A DNA stretch of 64,000 nucleotides from Actinomyces oris (lineage in GTDB: Bacteria; Actinomycetota; Actinomycetes; Actinomycetales; Actinomycetaceae): positions 1-64,000 of the forward strand of contig NZ_MSKL01000002.1 of assembly GCF_001937665.1 (NCBI RefSeq), given 5' to 3'. Every line of letters starts with the position of its first letter. Position 1 is the first letter of the stretch. The notes beneath the pieces were generated by a model, which was not told where the DNA came from, made no database searches, and worked only from the letters and a program-made list of their open reading frames with translations. Below are positions 9,596 through 16,567 of the stretch, piece after piece. The translations under genes and the position numbers were made by a program.

Positions 9596-10267
9596 TCAGC
9601 GCCGGCCCGGCGTGGGGAGCAGGCCCAGGGCGATGAGTTCGGCCCGCAGCCGTCCTACGCCGGTGAAGCGGTGGGTGCGTAGCCCCAGCCGACGGGCCGC
9701 ATCGATGTTGACCGCCGAGTCATCGATGAAAAGAGTGCTGGAGGCCTGGAGGCGGTAACGACCCAGGAGCAGATCGAAGACGGCGGCATCGGGCTTGGTC
9801 AGGTGCTCCCGCCCGGAGACCACGATGCCGACGAAGCGCTCGAGCTGGGGAACCAGGAGTCTGGCCCGTTCGAAGGGGGCGGCGTCAAAGTTGGTCAGCC
9901 CGTACAGCGCTACGCCCGCCTCAAGGAGGTCATCGAGCAGATCCGCCATACCGGGAACGGGGCCGGTCAATGAGGCGGCGAAGCGCTGGCGGTACAAGGA
10001 GAGGATCTCCGCCCAGTCAGGGCGATCCGGGTGGGCTCGGGTGTAGTCGGAGAGCACCTGCTCGAAGGGCTCCCCCAGGTCCAGCCGCTCGTTCCAGGTC
10101 AGGAACCCGCCGTCGACGACGAACTCCTCCCAGGCGTCGGCCGAGACGTATCCGGCGACGGCCGCTATGGGCTCCCAGGCGTACAGGACGTTGCCGTAGT
10201 CGAGAACGACGGCACTCACGGAGTCGGAGGGCGCGATGGTCTTGAGGGCCGGGATCGTCGCGTTCAC
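9596..10267 (-). CDS. HAD-superfamily hydrolase (YihX-like)
   Basis: Probable small-molecule phosphatase of 223 residues. Motif I is VVLDYGNVLY, with the nucleophile Asp and a Gly-Asn where many HADs have a second Asp; this D-x-G-N-V form is characteristic of the YihX/glucose-1-phosphatase-like branch. A helical cap follows. Motif II is in ALYGLTNFD, the conserved Lys of motif III in HLTKPDAAVF, and motif IV is FIDDSAVNIDAARRLG. It lies 39 bp upstream of fmt on the same strand, so it may be the first gene of the fmt-rsmB-rpe unit, or belong to the right-hand island boundary. Substrate unknown. Confidence 0.8.
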   Translation of the reverse strand: MNATIPALKTIAPSDSVSAVVLDYGNVLYAWEPIAAVAGYVSADAWEEFVVDGGFLTWNERLDLGEPFEQVLSDYTRAHPDRPDWAEILSLYRQRFAASLTGPVPGMADLLDDLLEAGVALYGLTNFDAAPFERARLLVPQLERFVGIVVSGREHLTKPDAAVFDLLLGRYRLQASSTLFIDDSAVNIDAARRLGLRTHRFTGVGRLRAELIALGLLPTPGRR

Positions 10268-10513
10268 ATCCGGGATTGTCCCACACCTGCACTGTCAGGG
10301 CCTCAGGTGAGTCCGGCTGGGACGGAGCGCCCGCGACGTTTGTAAGTCATCTACTGGTGCTGGGCCACCTCACCTGTGGGTGAGAGGCGTTGGAAAGCAC
10401 CTCCGGAAGTGGTGAAGCGCCCGGTGGGAGCAACATCACGCATCGGTGAAAGATGCTCGATCGACGCGCTCTGAACTTCTCTCTACCTGGGGGTTTCCAA
10501 CCCTCAGAGACTC

Positions 10514-10547
10514 TGGTACGCTCGTACCAATTCGGTACGGGCGTACC
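10514..10547. promoter_or_regulatory. Tandem palindromic operator pair GGTACG-N2-CGTACC
   Basis: Two near-identical 14-bp dyads: GGTACG-CT-CGTACC at 10515-10528 (extended to 16 bp by flanking T/A) and GGTACG-GG-CGTACC at 10534-10547. Centre-to-centre spacing is 19 bp. Each is a perfect 6+6 dyad with a 2-bp spacer. Two copies side by side in front of arcA strongly suggest binding sites for a dimeric regulator. The binding protein is not known; the TetR-type gene at 18036 at the other end of the cluster is one candidate. They do not resemble actinobacterial ArgR boxes. Confidence 0.75.
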
Positions 10548-10567
10548 ATTTCAATAGTCAGAGCGCG

Positions 10568-10591
10568 TGATCCGCGTCATGATCCACGTCA
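10568..10591 (+). repeat. Tandem 12-bp direct repeat upstream of arcA
   Basis: TGATCCGCGTCA at 10568-10579 is followed immediately by TGATCCACGTCA at 10580-10591, 11 of 12 positions identical. It lies between the palindromic operators and the arcA ribosome binding site. It may be a second regulator's iterated site or part of a structured leader. Confidence 0.6.
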
Positions 10592-10593
10592 AC

Positions 10594-10609
10594 GACACAG
10601 TGCTGTGTC
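10594..10609. promoter_or_regulatory. Inverted repeat GACACAG-TG-CTGTGTC abutting the arcA ribosome binding site
   Basis: A perfect 7+7 bp dyad with a 2-bp centre, ending 4 bp before the GAGGGAG Shine-Dalgarno of arcA. Too tight a loop for a stable RNA hairpin, so a protein-binding site is more likely than an attenuator. Confidence 0.5.
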
Positions 10610-10621
10610 AGAGAGGGAGTC

Positions 10622-11845
10622 ATGGATTTTTCCGTAGATTCCGAAATCGGGAAGCTTCGCCAGGTCATCCTGCACAGACCCGGCAACGAGATGCTCCGAC
10701 TCACTCCGCAGAACAAGGACCACCTCCTGTTCGACGACGTCCTGTGGCTTGACCGGGCGCAGGAGGAGCACGACCAGTTCGCGCGAGTTCTGACCGACCG
10801 CGATATCGAGGTGCTCTACCTCAGCGACCTGCTGGCCCAGACCTTGGAGGTTCCCGAGGCCAGGAAGTACGTCCTGGACCGGGTCGTCAACGAGAACACC
10901 AGCGGCCCCAGCGCCGCCGAGCCGCTGCGTGCCCTGGCAGACGGGATGTCCGGTGCTGAGCTGGCCGAGGTGCTCATCGCCGGGATCACGAAGGCCGAGC
11001 TGCTTGAGCGCACCTCCTGCCCGGACTCGCTCGTGCTGGCCTCCATGGACGACGACGACCTGCTTCTGTCGCCGTTGCCCAACCACCTCTTCACTCGCGA
11101 CACGTCCTGCTGGGTCTACAACGGGGTGTCCATCAACTCGATGATGATGCCGGCCCGGCAGCGCGAGACCATCAACTACGAGGCGATCTACCGCTGGCAC
11201 CCCCGATTCGCGGGCTCCGAGTTCCCGGTATGGTCCGAGGGCACGCAGGCCGGCCCCGCCACCGTCGAGGGTGGCGACGTCCAGATCATCGGCAATGGCG
11301 CCGTTCTGGTCGGAGTCTCCGAGCGCACCACCGCGCAGGGCATCGAGAGGCTCGCAAGCCGGCTCTTCGCCGGAGGCAAGGTGAACCAGATCGTCGCCGT
11401 TGAGATGAACCGGACGCGCGCCCAGATGCACCTGGACACGGTGATGACCATGGTCGACGTCGGCACGTTCACTGTCTACGGTGGTCTGGGGAAGCTGCCG
11501 ACGCTCACGCTGCGCCCGGACGGCGACAAGCAGATCAGCGTCACGCGCAACGCCCCCGAGGACATGTACCGCGTCATCGCCCAGGCTCTGGGTGTTGACG
11601 AGCTCAACGTCCTCATCACGCCCCAGGACTCGATGGCCGCCGCCCGCGAGCAGTGGGACGACGGCTCCAACACCCTGGCCATCGCCCCCGGCGTCATCGT
11701 CACCTACGAACGCAACATCAACACCAACGAGTACCTTACTTCTCACGGCATCGAGGTCCTGACCATTCCCGGCTCGGAGGTCGGTCGTGGTCGCGGTGGC
11801 CCGCACTGCATGAGCTGCCCGACCCTGCGGGACCCGGTTGCCTGA
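10622..11845 (+). CDS. arcA: Arginine deiminase
   Basis: Hydrolyses L-arginine to citrulline and ammonia, the first step of the arginine deiminase (ADI) pathway, which yields ATP and raises pH. 407 residues, normal length. Visible are [19 protein letters not shown] at the N-terminus, the LFTRDTSCW motif, and the C-terminal [13 protein letters not shown] with the catalytic cysteine (C396). The ATG at 10622 has GAGGGAG upstream. arcA-arcB-arcC run in one direction with short gaps, so they are read as one operon. No arcD-type arginine/ornithine antiporter lies next to them; other transporter families occupy the cluster instead. Confidence 0.96.
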   Translation: MDFSVDSEIGKLRQVILHRPGNEMLRLTPQNKDHLLFDDVLWLDRAQEEHDQFARVLTDRDIEVLYLSDLLAQTLEVPEARKYVLDRVVNENTSGPSAAEPLRALADGMSGAELAEVLIAGITKAELLERTSCPDSLVLASMDDDDLLLSPLPNHLFTRDTSCWVYNGVSINSMMMPARQRETINYEAIYRWHPRFAGSEFPVWSEGTQAGPATVEGGDVQIIGNGAVLVGVSERTTAQGIERLASRLFAGGKVNQIVAVEMNRTRAQMHLDTVMTMVDVGTFTVYGGLGKLPTLTLRPDGDKQISVTRNAPEDMYRVIAQALGVDELNVLITPQDSMAAAREQWDDGSNTLAIAPGVIVTYERNINTNEYLTSHGIEVLTIPGSEVGRGRGGPHCMSCPTLRDPVA

Positions 11846-11909
11846 GCCGGCCCCGGCCGGCACGTATGAAGAACTGTCAGCACACCACACACAGGACGAA
11901 GGAATCCTC

Positions 11910-12917
11910 ATGACCCACCCCCTGCACAACCGCCACTTCCTCAAGGAGCTCGACTTCACGGCCGAGGAGTGGGGCTCTCTGCTCGAGCTCGCTGCCCAGC
12001 TCAAGAAGGACAAGAAGGCCGGCCGCGAGGTGAAGCGACTGACCGGCAAGAACATCGCCCTCATCTTCGAGAAGACCTCGACGCGCACCCGTTGCTCCTT
12101 CGAGGTGGCTGCCTATGACCAGGGCGCACAGGTCACCTACCTCGACCCCTCCGGCTCCCAGATGGGGCACAAGGAGTCCGTGGCGGACACCGCCCGGGTC
12201 CTGGGCCGCTTCTACGACGGCATCGAGTTCCGCGGCAAGAAGCAGGAGCACGTCGAGGCCCTGGCCGAGCTCTCCGGTGTGCCGGTGTGGAACGGACTGA
12301 CTGACGAGTGGCACCCCACTCAGATGCTCGCCGACCAGCTGACCATGCTGGAGCACGCCGACAAGCCGATCGAGAAGATCTCCTTCGCCTACCTCGGGGA
12401 CGCCCGCAACAACGTCGCCAACTCGCTGCTCATCGCGGCAGCCCTCATGGGGATGGACGTGCGGATGGTGGCCCCCAAGGAGCTGCAGACCCCTCCCGAG
12501 GTGGTGGCTCAGGCCGAGAAGCTGGCCAAGGAGAGCGGTGCCCGCATCCTCATCACCGACGACGCCGCCCAGGGCGTCAAGGGCGTCGACTTCCTCTACA
12601 CCGACGTGTGGGTCTCCATGGGTGAGCCCAAGGAGGTCTGGGACCAGCGCATCGCCCTGCTCAAGCCCTACCAGGTCAACGCCAAGCTGGTGGAGGCCAC
12701 CGGCAACCCGGACGTGAAGTTCCTCCACTGCCTGCCGGCCTTCCACGACCGCAACACCACGGTGGGCGAGGACATCTTCGCCAAGACCGGCATGAACGGC
12801 CTTGAGGTGACCGACGACGTCTTCGAGACCGAGCGCAACGTCGCCTTCGACCAGGCCGAGAACCGCATGCACACCATCAAGGCCGTGATGGTCGCGACCC
12901 TCGGAGAGTGGGACTGA
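11910..12917 (+). CDS. arcB: Ornithine carbamoyltransferase, catabolic
   Basis: Phosphorolysis of citrulline to ornithine and carbamoyl phosphate, second ADI step. 335 residues from the ATG at 11910, which has GAAGGA at about 7 bp; a longer in-frame start at 11838 overlaps arcA and lacks support. Carbamoyl-phosphate binding [12 protein letters not shown] and the ornithine-side motif HCLPAFHD are intact. The start [15 protein letters not shown] is that of the long, catabolic-type OTCs. Its position between arcA and arcC assigns the catabolic role; sequence alone does not exclude anabolic use. Confidence 0.95.
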   Translation: MTHPLHNRHFLKELDFTAEEWGSLLELAAQLKKDKKAGREVKRLTGKNIALIFEKTSTRTRCSFEVAAYDQGAQVTYLDPSGSQMGHKESVADTARVLGRFYDGIEFRGKKQEHVEALAELSGVPVWNGLTDEWHPTQMLADQLTMLEHADKPIEKISFAYLGDARNNVANSLLIAAALMGMDVRMVAPKELQTPPEVVAQAEKLAKESGARILITDDAAQGVKGVDFLYTDVWVSMGEPKEVWDQRIALLKPYQVNAKLVEATGNPDVKFLHCLPAFHDRNTTVGEDIFAKTGMNGLEVTDDVFETERNVAFDQAENRMHTIKAVMVATLGEWD

Positions 12918-12920
12918 ATC

Positions 12921-13901
12921 GTGAGAATCGTTGTTGCCCTCGGAGGAAATGCCCTGCTGCGCCGGGGGGAGAAGCCCGACGCCAGCACCCAGATCCGCAA
13001 TGTCGAGATCGCGGCCCGCGAGCTGGCCAAGCTGGCGGAGAAGCACGAGCTGGTCCTGACTCACGGAAACGGCCCCCAGGTGGGTGTCCTGGCCCTGCAG
13101 TCCGCCAATGACGAGCGCCTCTCCGAGCCCTACCCCTTTGACACCCTCGGCGCCCAGACCCAGGGCATGATCGGCTACTGGCTGCTGCAGGCCATGCAGA
13201 ACGCCCTGCCGGGGCGCCACGTGGCCGCCATGGTCAACCAGACCCTGGTCATGGCCGGTGACCCGGCCTTCTCCAATCCGACCAAGTTCGTCGGTGAGGT
13301 GTATACCAAGGAGGAGGCCGAGAAGCTGGCCGAGGAGCGGGGCTGGGTGGTCAAGCCCGACGGCGAGTACTATCGCCGCGTCGTCGGCTCCCCCATGCCG
13401 CAGCGCGTCATTGAGACCCGCCTGGTGCGCTCACTCCTGGAGGCCGGTGCGATCGTCGTCTGCTCCGGTGGTGGCGGCGTGCCCGTCGTCCGCAGCGAGG
13501 AGGGCAAGATCAAGGGCATCGAGGCCGTCATCGACAAGGACCTCACCGCGTCCGTCATGGCTGAGGCCCTGGAGGCCGATGCGCTTCTCATCCTCACGGA
13601 CGTTGATGGAGTGTTTAAGGACTTCGGAACCGAGAACCAGACACAGGTTCCGAGGGCGACGCCGGCAGAACTGCGGGCCCTGGGACTTCCCAGTGGTTCC
13701 ATGGGACCAAAGGTCGAGGCGGTGTGCCGATTTGTTGAGCTGACTGGTGACATGGCGGCAATCGGACGTCTTGAGGACGCCGTTTCCATCATTGAGGGCC
13801 AGGCAGGGACCATCGTGACTCCCGGAGGCAACTACGGGGGCCCCGACGATATCCATCCCCCCATTCCCGAGCAGATCGACACGCGCATCCGTAGGGCCTG
13901 A
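12921..13901 (+). CDS. arcC: Carbamate kinase
   Basis: Transfers phosphate from carbamoyl phosphate to ADP, giving ATP, CO2 and ammonia: the energy-yielding last ADI step. 326 residues. Signatures are VVALGGNALLRRGE at the N-terminus, LTHGNGPQVG and GSMGPKVEA. Starts with GTG at 12921, 3 bp after the arcB stop, with only a weak GGAG upstream, so translational coupling is likely. No strong intrinsic terminator is obvious directly after it. Confidence 0.95.
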   Translation: MRIVVALGGNALLRRGEKPDASTQIRNVEIAARELAKLAEKHELVLTHGNGPQVGVLALQSANDERLSEPYPFDTLGAQTQGMIGYWLLQAMQNALPGRHVAAMVNQTLVMAGDPAFSNPTKFVGEVYTKEEAEKLAEERGWVVKPDGEYYRRVVGSPMPQRVIETRLVRSLLEAGAIVVCSGGGGVPVVRSEEGKIKGIEAVIDKDLTASVMAEALEADALLILTDVDGVFKDFGTENQTQVPRATPAELRALGLPSGSMGPKVEAVCRFVELTGDMAAIGRLEDAVSIIEGQAGTIVTPGGNYGGPDDIHPPIPEQIDTRIRRA

Positions 13902-14111
13902 CCGGCGCAACGGCATCGGTCCTTCAAGGAGGTGGTGAACACCCTCAACCAGCAATGACCGTGCCACGGTTCAGCGATCATTCTTTATTTCCAGATACTC
14001 CTACGACCACTTTTTCGGTTCCTTCAGAGTAGAATGACAGCGTTGAACCATAGACACATCACCTGTCTTAATTCACGCACCACACACCGAGCACAAAGGA
14101 GTGACTTACTC
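13902..14111 (+). promoter_or_regulatory. Probable separate promoter region of the amidinotransferase gene
   Basis: 210 bp, AT-rich from about 13972 on, unlike the coding flanks. Contains a perfect dyad ACCGTG-C-CACGGT (13958-13970), a -10-like TAGAAT at 14030-14035 without a convincing -35, a 7-bp inverted repeat TCATTCT (13978-13984)/AGAATGA (14031-14037) whose right arm overlaps that -10, and a strong AAAGGAG ribosome binding site before the ATG at 14112. This suggests the amidinotransferase can be transcribed separately from arcABC. Confidence 0.45.
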
Positions 14112-15239
14112 ATGACGAAGATCGTCAATTCTTGGAACGACTTCGACCCTCTCAAGCGCGTGATCGTTGGACGCGCCGACTTCTCGGTTATTCCTCCCGA
14201 GGAGCCCGCCACGTCTGAGAAGGTGCCGATCGACTCCGAGATGCGCGGCATGTGGGGCCCCCGCCCCACCGCGACCGTCGAGGCCGCCAATGAGCAGCTC
14301 GACAACTACGTCAAGATCCTCGAGGGGCTGGGCGTCCAGGTGGACCGCCCCACACCGCTGCAGTGGAACCAGGCCATCCAGACGCCTGACTTCCGCACGG
14401 AGTCTGGCTTCACCCAGATGCCCCCGCGTGACATCCTGCTGACCATCGGTGACGAGATCATGGCGTCGGCCAACTCGTTCCGCTGCCGGTACTTCGAGTA
14501 CCTCGCCTACTGGCCCCTCATGAACCAGTACTTCGAGGAGGACCCGGAGTTCAAGTGGACCCAGGCCCCTCGTCCTCGGCTGACGGACAAGTCCTACAAG
14601 CACAACTACTACGACGAGCGGATCTCACTGGAGGAGCGCCTTGAGCGCACCGCCGCCAAGGACTTCGTGACCACCGAGTTCGAGCCGATGTGGGACGCCG
14701 CGGACGTCATGCGTGTGGGTAAGGACCTGTTCATCCAGCACGGTCTGACCACCAACCGCAAGGCGATGGAGTGGTTCAAGCGCTACTACCCGGACCTGCG
14801 GGTGCACGCGGTGAACTTCCCCGGCGACCCCTACCCGATTCACATCGACGCCACCTTCGTGCCGCTGCGGCCCGGGCTGATCATCAACAACCCGCACCGC
14901 CGCCTGCCCGAGGAGCAGCGCAAGATCTTCGAGGCCAATGACTGGCAGATCGTCGACGCAGCTCCCCCGGCCCACGAGGTGCCGCCGCCGCTGTGCTACT
15001 CCTCCGTCTGGCTGTCCATGAACTGCCTCGTCATCGATCACAAGACCGTGTGTGTCGAGGCCAGCGAGGTCCACCAGATGGAGCAGATGGACAAGCTGGG
15101 CATGAACGTCATCCCGGTTCCCTTCCGCGACGCCTACGCCTTCGGTGGTGGTCTCCACTGCGCGACGGCGGACGTCTACCGCGAGGGCGGCTGCGAGGAC
15201 TACTTCCCCAACCAGGTCGCTGACCCGACTCTGGTCTGA
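14112..15239 (+). CDS. AGAT-type L-arginine:X amidinotransferase
   Basis: Predicted to transfer the amidino group of arginine to an amine, releasing ornithine and a guanidino compound. 375 residues from the ATG at 14112 (AAAGGAG upstream). The match to glycine amidinotransferase is strong: PPRDILLTIGDEI, RCRYFEYLAYWPLM, FVTTEFEPMWDAADVM, IHIDATFVPLRPG, YSSVWLSMNCLVID and AFGGGLHC. The catalytic triad is all present as Asp195, His244 and Cys350, with spacing close to that of human AGAT (Asp254/His303/Cys407). The two residues just before the catalytic His, corresponding to Asn300 and Met302 of human AGAT, are Tyr241 and Ile243, so glycine need not be the acceptor. It is clearly not a second ArcA. 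Its setting beside arcABC and two permeases suggests a guanidino-compound branch; the acceptor is unknown. Confidence 0.85.
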   Translation: MTKIVNSWNDFDPLKRVIVGRADFSVIPPEEPATSEKVPIDSEMRGMWGPRPTATVEAANEQLDNYVKILEGLGVQVDRPTPLQWNQAIQTPDFRTESGFTQMPPRDILLTIGDEIMASANSFRCRYFEYLAYWPLMNQYFEEDPEFKWTQAPRPRLTDKSYKHNYYDERISLEERLERTAAKDFVTTEFEPMWDAADVMRVGKDLFIQHGLTTNRKAMEWFKRYYPDLRVHAVNFPGDPYPIHIDATFVPLRPGLIINNPHRRLPEEQRKIFEANDWQIVDAAPPAHEVPPPLCYSSVWLSMNCLVIDHKTVCVEASEVHQMEQMDKLGMNVIPVPFRDAYAFGGGLHCATADVYREGGCEDYFPNQVADPTLV

Positions 15240-15246
15240 TCTCAGG

Positions 15247-15289
15247 GGTGCGGGGCGGTGGCTCATGGATCGGGCTGCCGCCCCGCACC
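15247..15289 (+). terminator. Terminator hairpin after the amidinotransferase gene
   Basis: Perfect 12-bp GC-rich stem GGTGCGGGGCGG (15247-15258)/CCGCCCCGCACC (15278-15289), loop 19 nt, beginning 8 bp after the stop codon. No U tract follows, as is common in high-GC genomes. It separates the amidinotransferase from the EamA gene. Confidence 0.8.
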
Positions 15290-15311
15290 GTTCCCGGCTC
15301 TGCTCTTCGTA

Positions 15312-15362
15312 ACGCGGTCAGCGGACACTCCGTTGAACTGGCTGCGGCCGAACTGACCGCGT
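15312..15362. repeat. Long-arm inverted repeat upstream of the EamA permease gene
   Basis: Perfect 10-bp inverted repeat ACGCGGTCAG (15312-15321)/CTGACCGCGT (15353-15362) with 31 bp between the arms, 63 bp before the permease start. It could be a second terminator, a leader structure or a spaced operator. I could not match it to a known riboswitch. Confidence 0.5.
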
Positions 15363-15424
15363 GAGATCCGGCAATGATGCCGATCTGCTGTGCATGCCGG
15401 GGGAACTCAGGAGACAAAACTGCC

Positions 15425-16438
15425 ATGTCACAGACTTCGTCCGCTGAATCCTCTGTCACAGAGTACGTGATGAACAAGAAGCTTGGCGCCATTGCCATGC
15501 TTCTCTCCGCCACCGGGATGGGGCTCGTCGGCACCATCAGCCGTGGCACGACCGCCGGCCTCGCTGACGCCGACAAGTCCGTCATCGGATCGTTCCTCGC
15601 CTTCGGGCGTATGACCGTTGGGCTGCTCGGCTTCATTCTTATCCTGGTTATCACTAAGAAGACCGGCTTGTTCCGGCGCACCCGCCTGAGCCCCACCGTG
15701 ATCCTGGGAGGAGTGGCGATCGGCCTGTCCCTGGGCTGTTATATCTCTTCGACGCTGATGACGTCGATCGCCAACGCCGTCTTCCTCATCTACACAGGAC
15801 CTCTGTTCTGTGCGCTGCTCGCACGCATCTTCCGCAAGGAAAAGATCAGCGTGCTCTCTGGAATTTTCCTGTTTCTGGTATTCGTCGGCATGCTGCTGAC
15901 CATCGGAATCATCGACTTCAAGAACGGAAGTCTCACTTTCGGGCTGGATCTGTCGGCCTCGTCTCCTGAGTTCCCTCAGAAGAAACTGGGAGACCTTCTT
16001 GGCCTGCTGTCAGGAGTCTTCTACGGCCTGGCGATGTTCTTCTACGGCTATCGCAAGGACGTGGACTCGGTTGTACGCGGTGTCTGGAACTTCTTCTGGG
16101 CCGCCTCTGCTACGCTTGCGATGTCGGTCATCCTGAAGCCCTGGCACGGCGTTGCGTCCTTCAAGGCCACCAACTGGATGTGGGCCGTGGCCCTCTTCCT
16201 CGTCTGCGGACTCTTCGCGCTGGGATTCTTGGTTGTTGCAGGGCGCAACCTACCTGCCGTGGAATACTCGACGATCTCCTACTGGGAGTGCCCTGTCGCC
16301 ATTCTGTGTGGTATCATCGTCTGGGCGGAGAAGCTCACTCCTGTGGGAATGGTCGGGGGGCTGCTCATTGTTGGAGGAGGACTGGCCCCGATCATCGTGG
16401 ATGCGGTCTCCCGAAAGTCACGTGCCTCTGAGGCCTGA
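15425..16438 (+). CDS. EamA/DMT-superfamily membrane transporter
   Basis: Integral membrane permease of the drug/metabolite transporter superfamily, about 337 residues with roughly ten hydrophobic segments in two EamA-like halves. The first begins LGAIAMLLSATGMGLVGTISRG; the second lies in the region after GLLSGVFYGLAMFFYG. The last segment (VGMVGGLLIVGGGLAPIIV) is typical of the family. The ATG at 15425 has AGGAG about 11 bp upstream; an ATG at 15470 would also give a complete first helix. Its place between the amidinotransferase and an MFS permease suggests movement of arginine-derived amines or guanidino products, possibly export. Substrate and direction are inference. Confidence 0.82.
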   Translation: MSQTSSAESSVTEYVMNKKLGAIAMLLSATGMGLVGTISRGTTAGLADADKSVIGSFLAFGRMTVGLLGFILILVITKKTGLFRRTRLSPTVILGGVAIGLSLGCYISSTLMTSIANAVFLIYTGPLFCALLARIFRKEKISVLSGIFLFLVFVGMLLTIGIIDFKNGSLTFGLDLSASSPEFPQKKLGDLLGLLSGVFYGLAMFFYGYRKDVDSVVRGVWNFFWAASATLAMSVILKPWHGVASFKATNWMWAVALFLVCGLFALGFLVVAGRNLPAVEYSTISYWECPVAILCGIIVWAEKLTPVGMVGGLLIVGGGLAPIIVDAVSRKSRASEA

Positions 16439-16444
16439 TCGTTG

Positions 16445-16493
16445 TGTGATCCTGTCTGCCTGCGTTAACTTCCTGCAGGCAGACAGGATCACA
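16445..16493. terminator. 19-bp perfect hairpin terminator between EamA and MFS genes
   Basis: Left arm 16445-16463 and right arm 16475-16493 are exact reverse complements over 19 bp (beginning TGTGATCCTG, ending CAGGATCACA), with an 11-nt loop. It starts 7 bp after the EamA stop. Very stable; no U tract. Works on either strand. Confidence 0.88.
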
Positions 16494-16495
16494 TG

Positions 16496-16501
16496 TATAA
16501 T
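16496..16501 (+). promoter_or_regulatory. Candidate -10 box TATAAT for the MFS permease gene
   Basis: An exact TATAAT, rare in this GC-rich window, immediately follows the hairpin and lies 66 bp before the MFS start. No good -35 is visible at 16-18 bp, since that space is inside the hairpin arm. Suggests independent transcription of the permease. Confidence 0.45.
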
Positions 16502-16567
16502 CTTCAACGTCTCTCCATGAGGCCTATTTCGTCAACGTCGACATTCACCGAGCCGGAGCCATAGGCT

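Larger units (their letters stand above)
10268..10621. promoter_or_regulatory. arcA control region, repeat-rich divergent intergenic
   Basis: 354 bp between the leftward HAD gene and rightward arcA, with no gene. It holds several symmetric elements: GGGTT-TCC-AACCC (10491-10503); tandem GGTACG palindromes (10514-10547); a perfect 10-bp inverted repeat, CGCGCTCTGA at 10465-10474 with TCAGAGCGCG at 10558-10567, bracketing the tandem palindromes; a tandem 12-bp direct repeat (10568-10591); and GACACAG-TG-CTGTGTC (10594-10609). A weak promoter candidate is TTCGGT (10531-10536), 18 bp, TAGTCA (10555-10560), which would overlap the second palindrome. The ribosome binding site is GAGGGAG just before the ATG at 10622. 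Confidence 0.65.

Noticed and set aside
10268-10621. ArgR boxes controlling arcA
   Set aside because: The palindromes (GGTACG arms) do not resemble AT-rich ARG boxes, and no argR gene is in the window.
15240-15424. Known guanidine riboswitch before the EamA gene
   Set aside because: The inverted repeats do not show the conserved loops of the guanidine classes I can recall; kept only as an unassigned structure.
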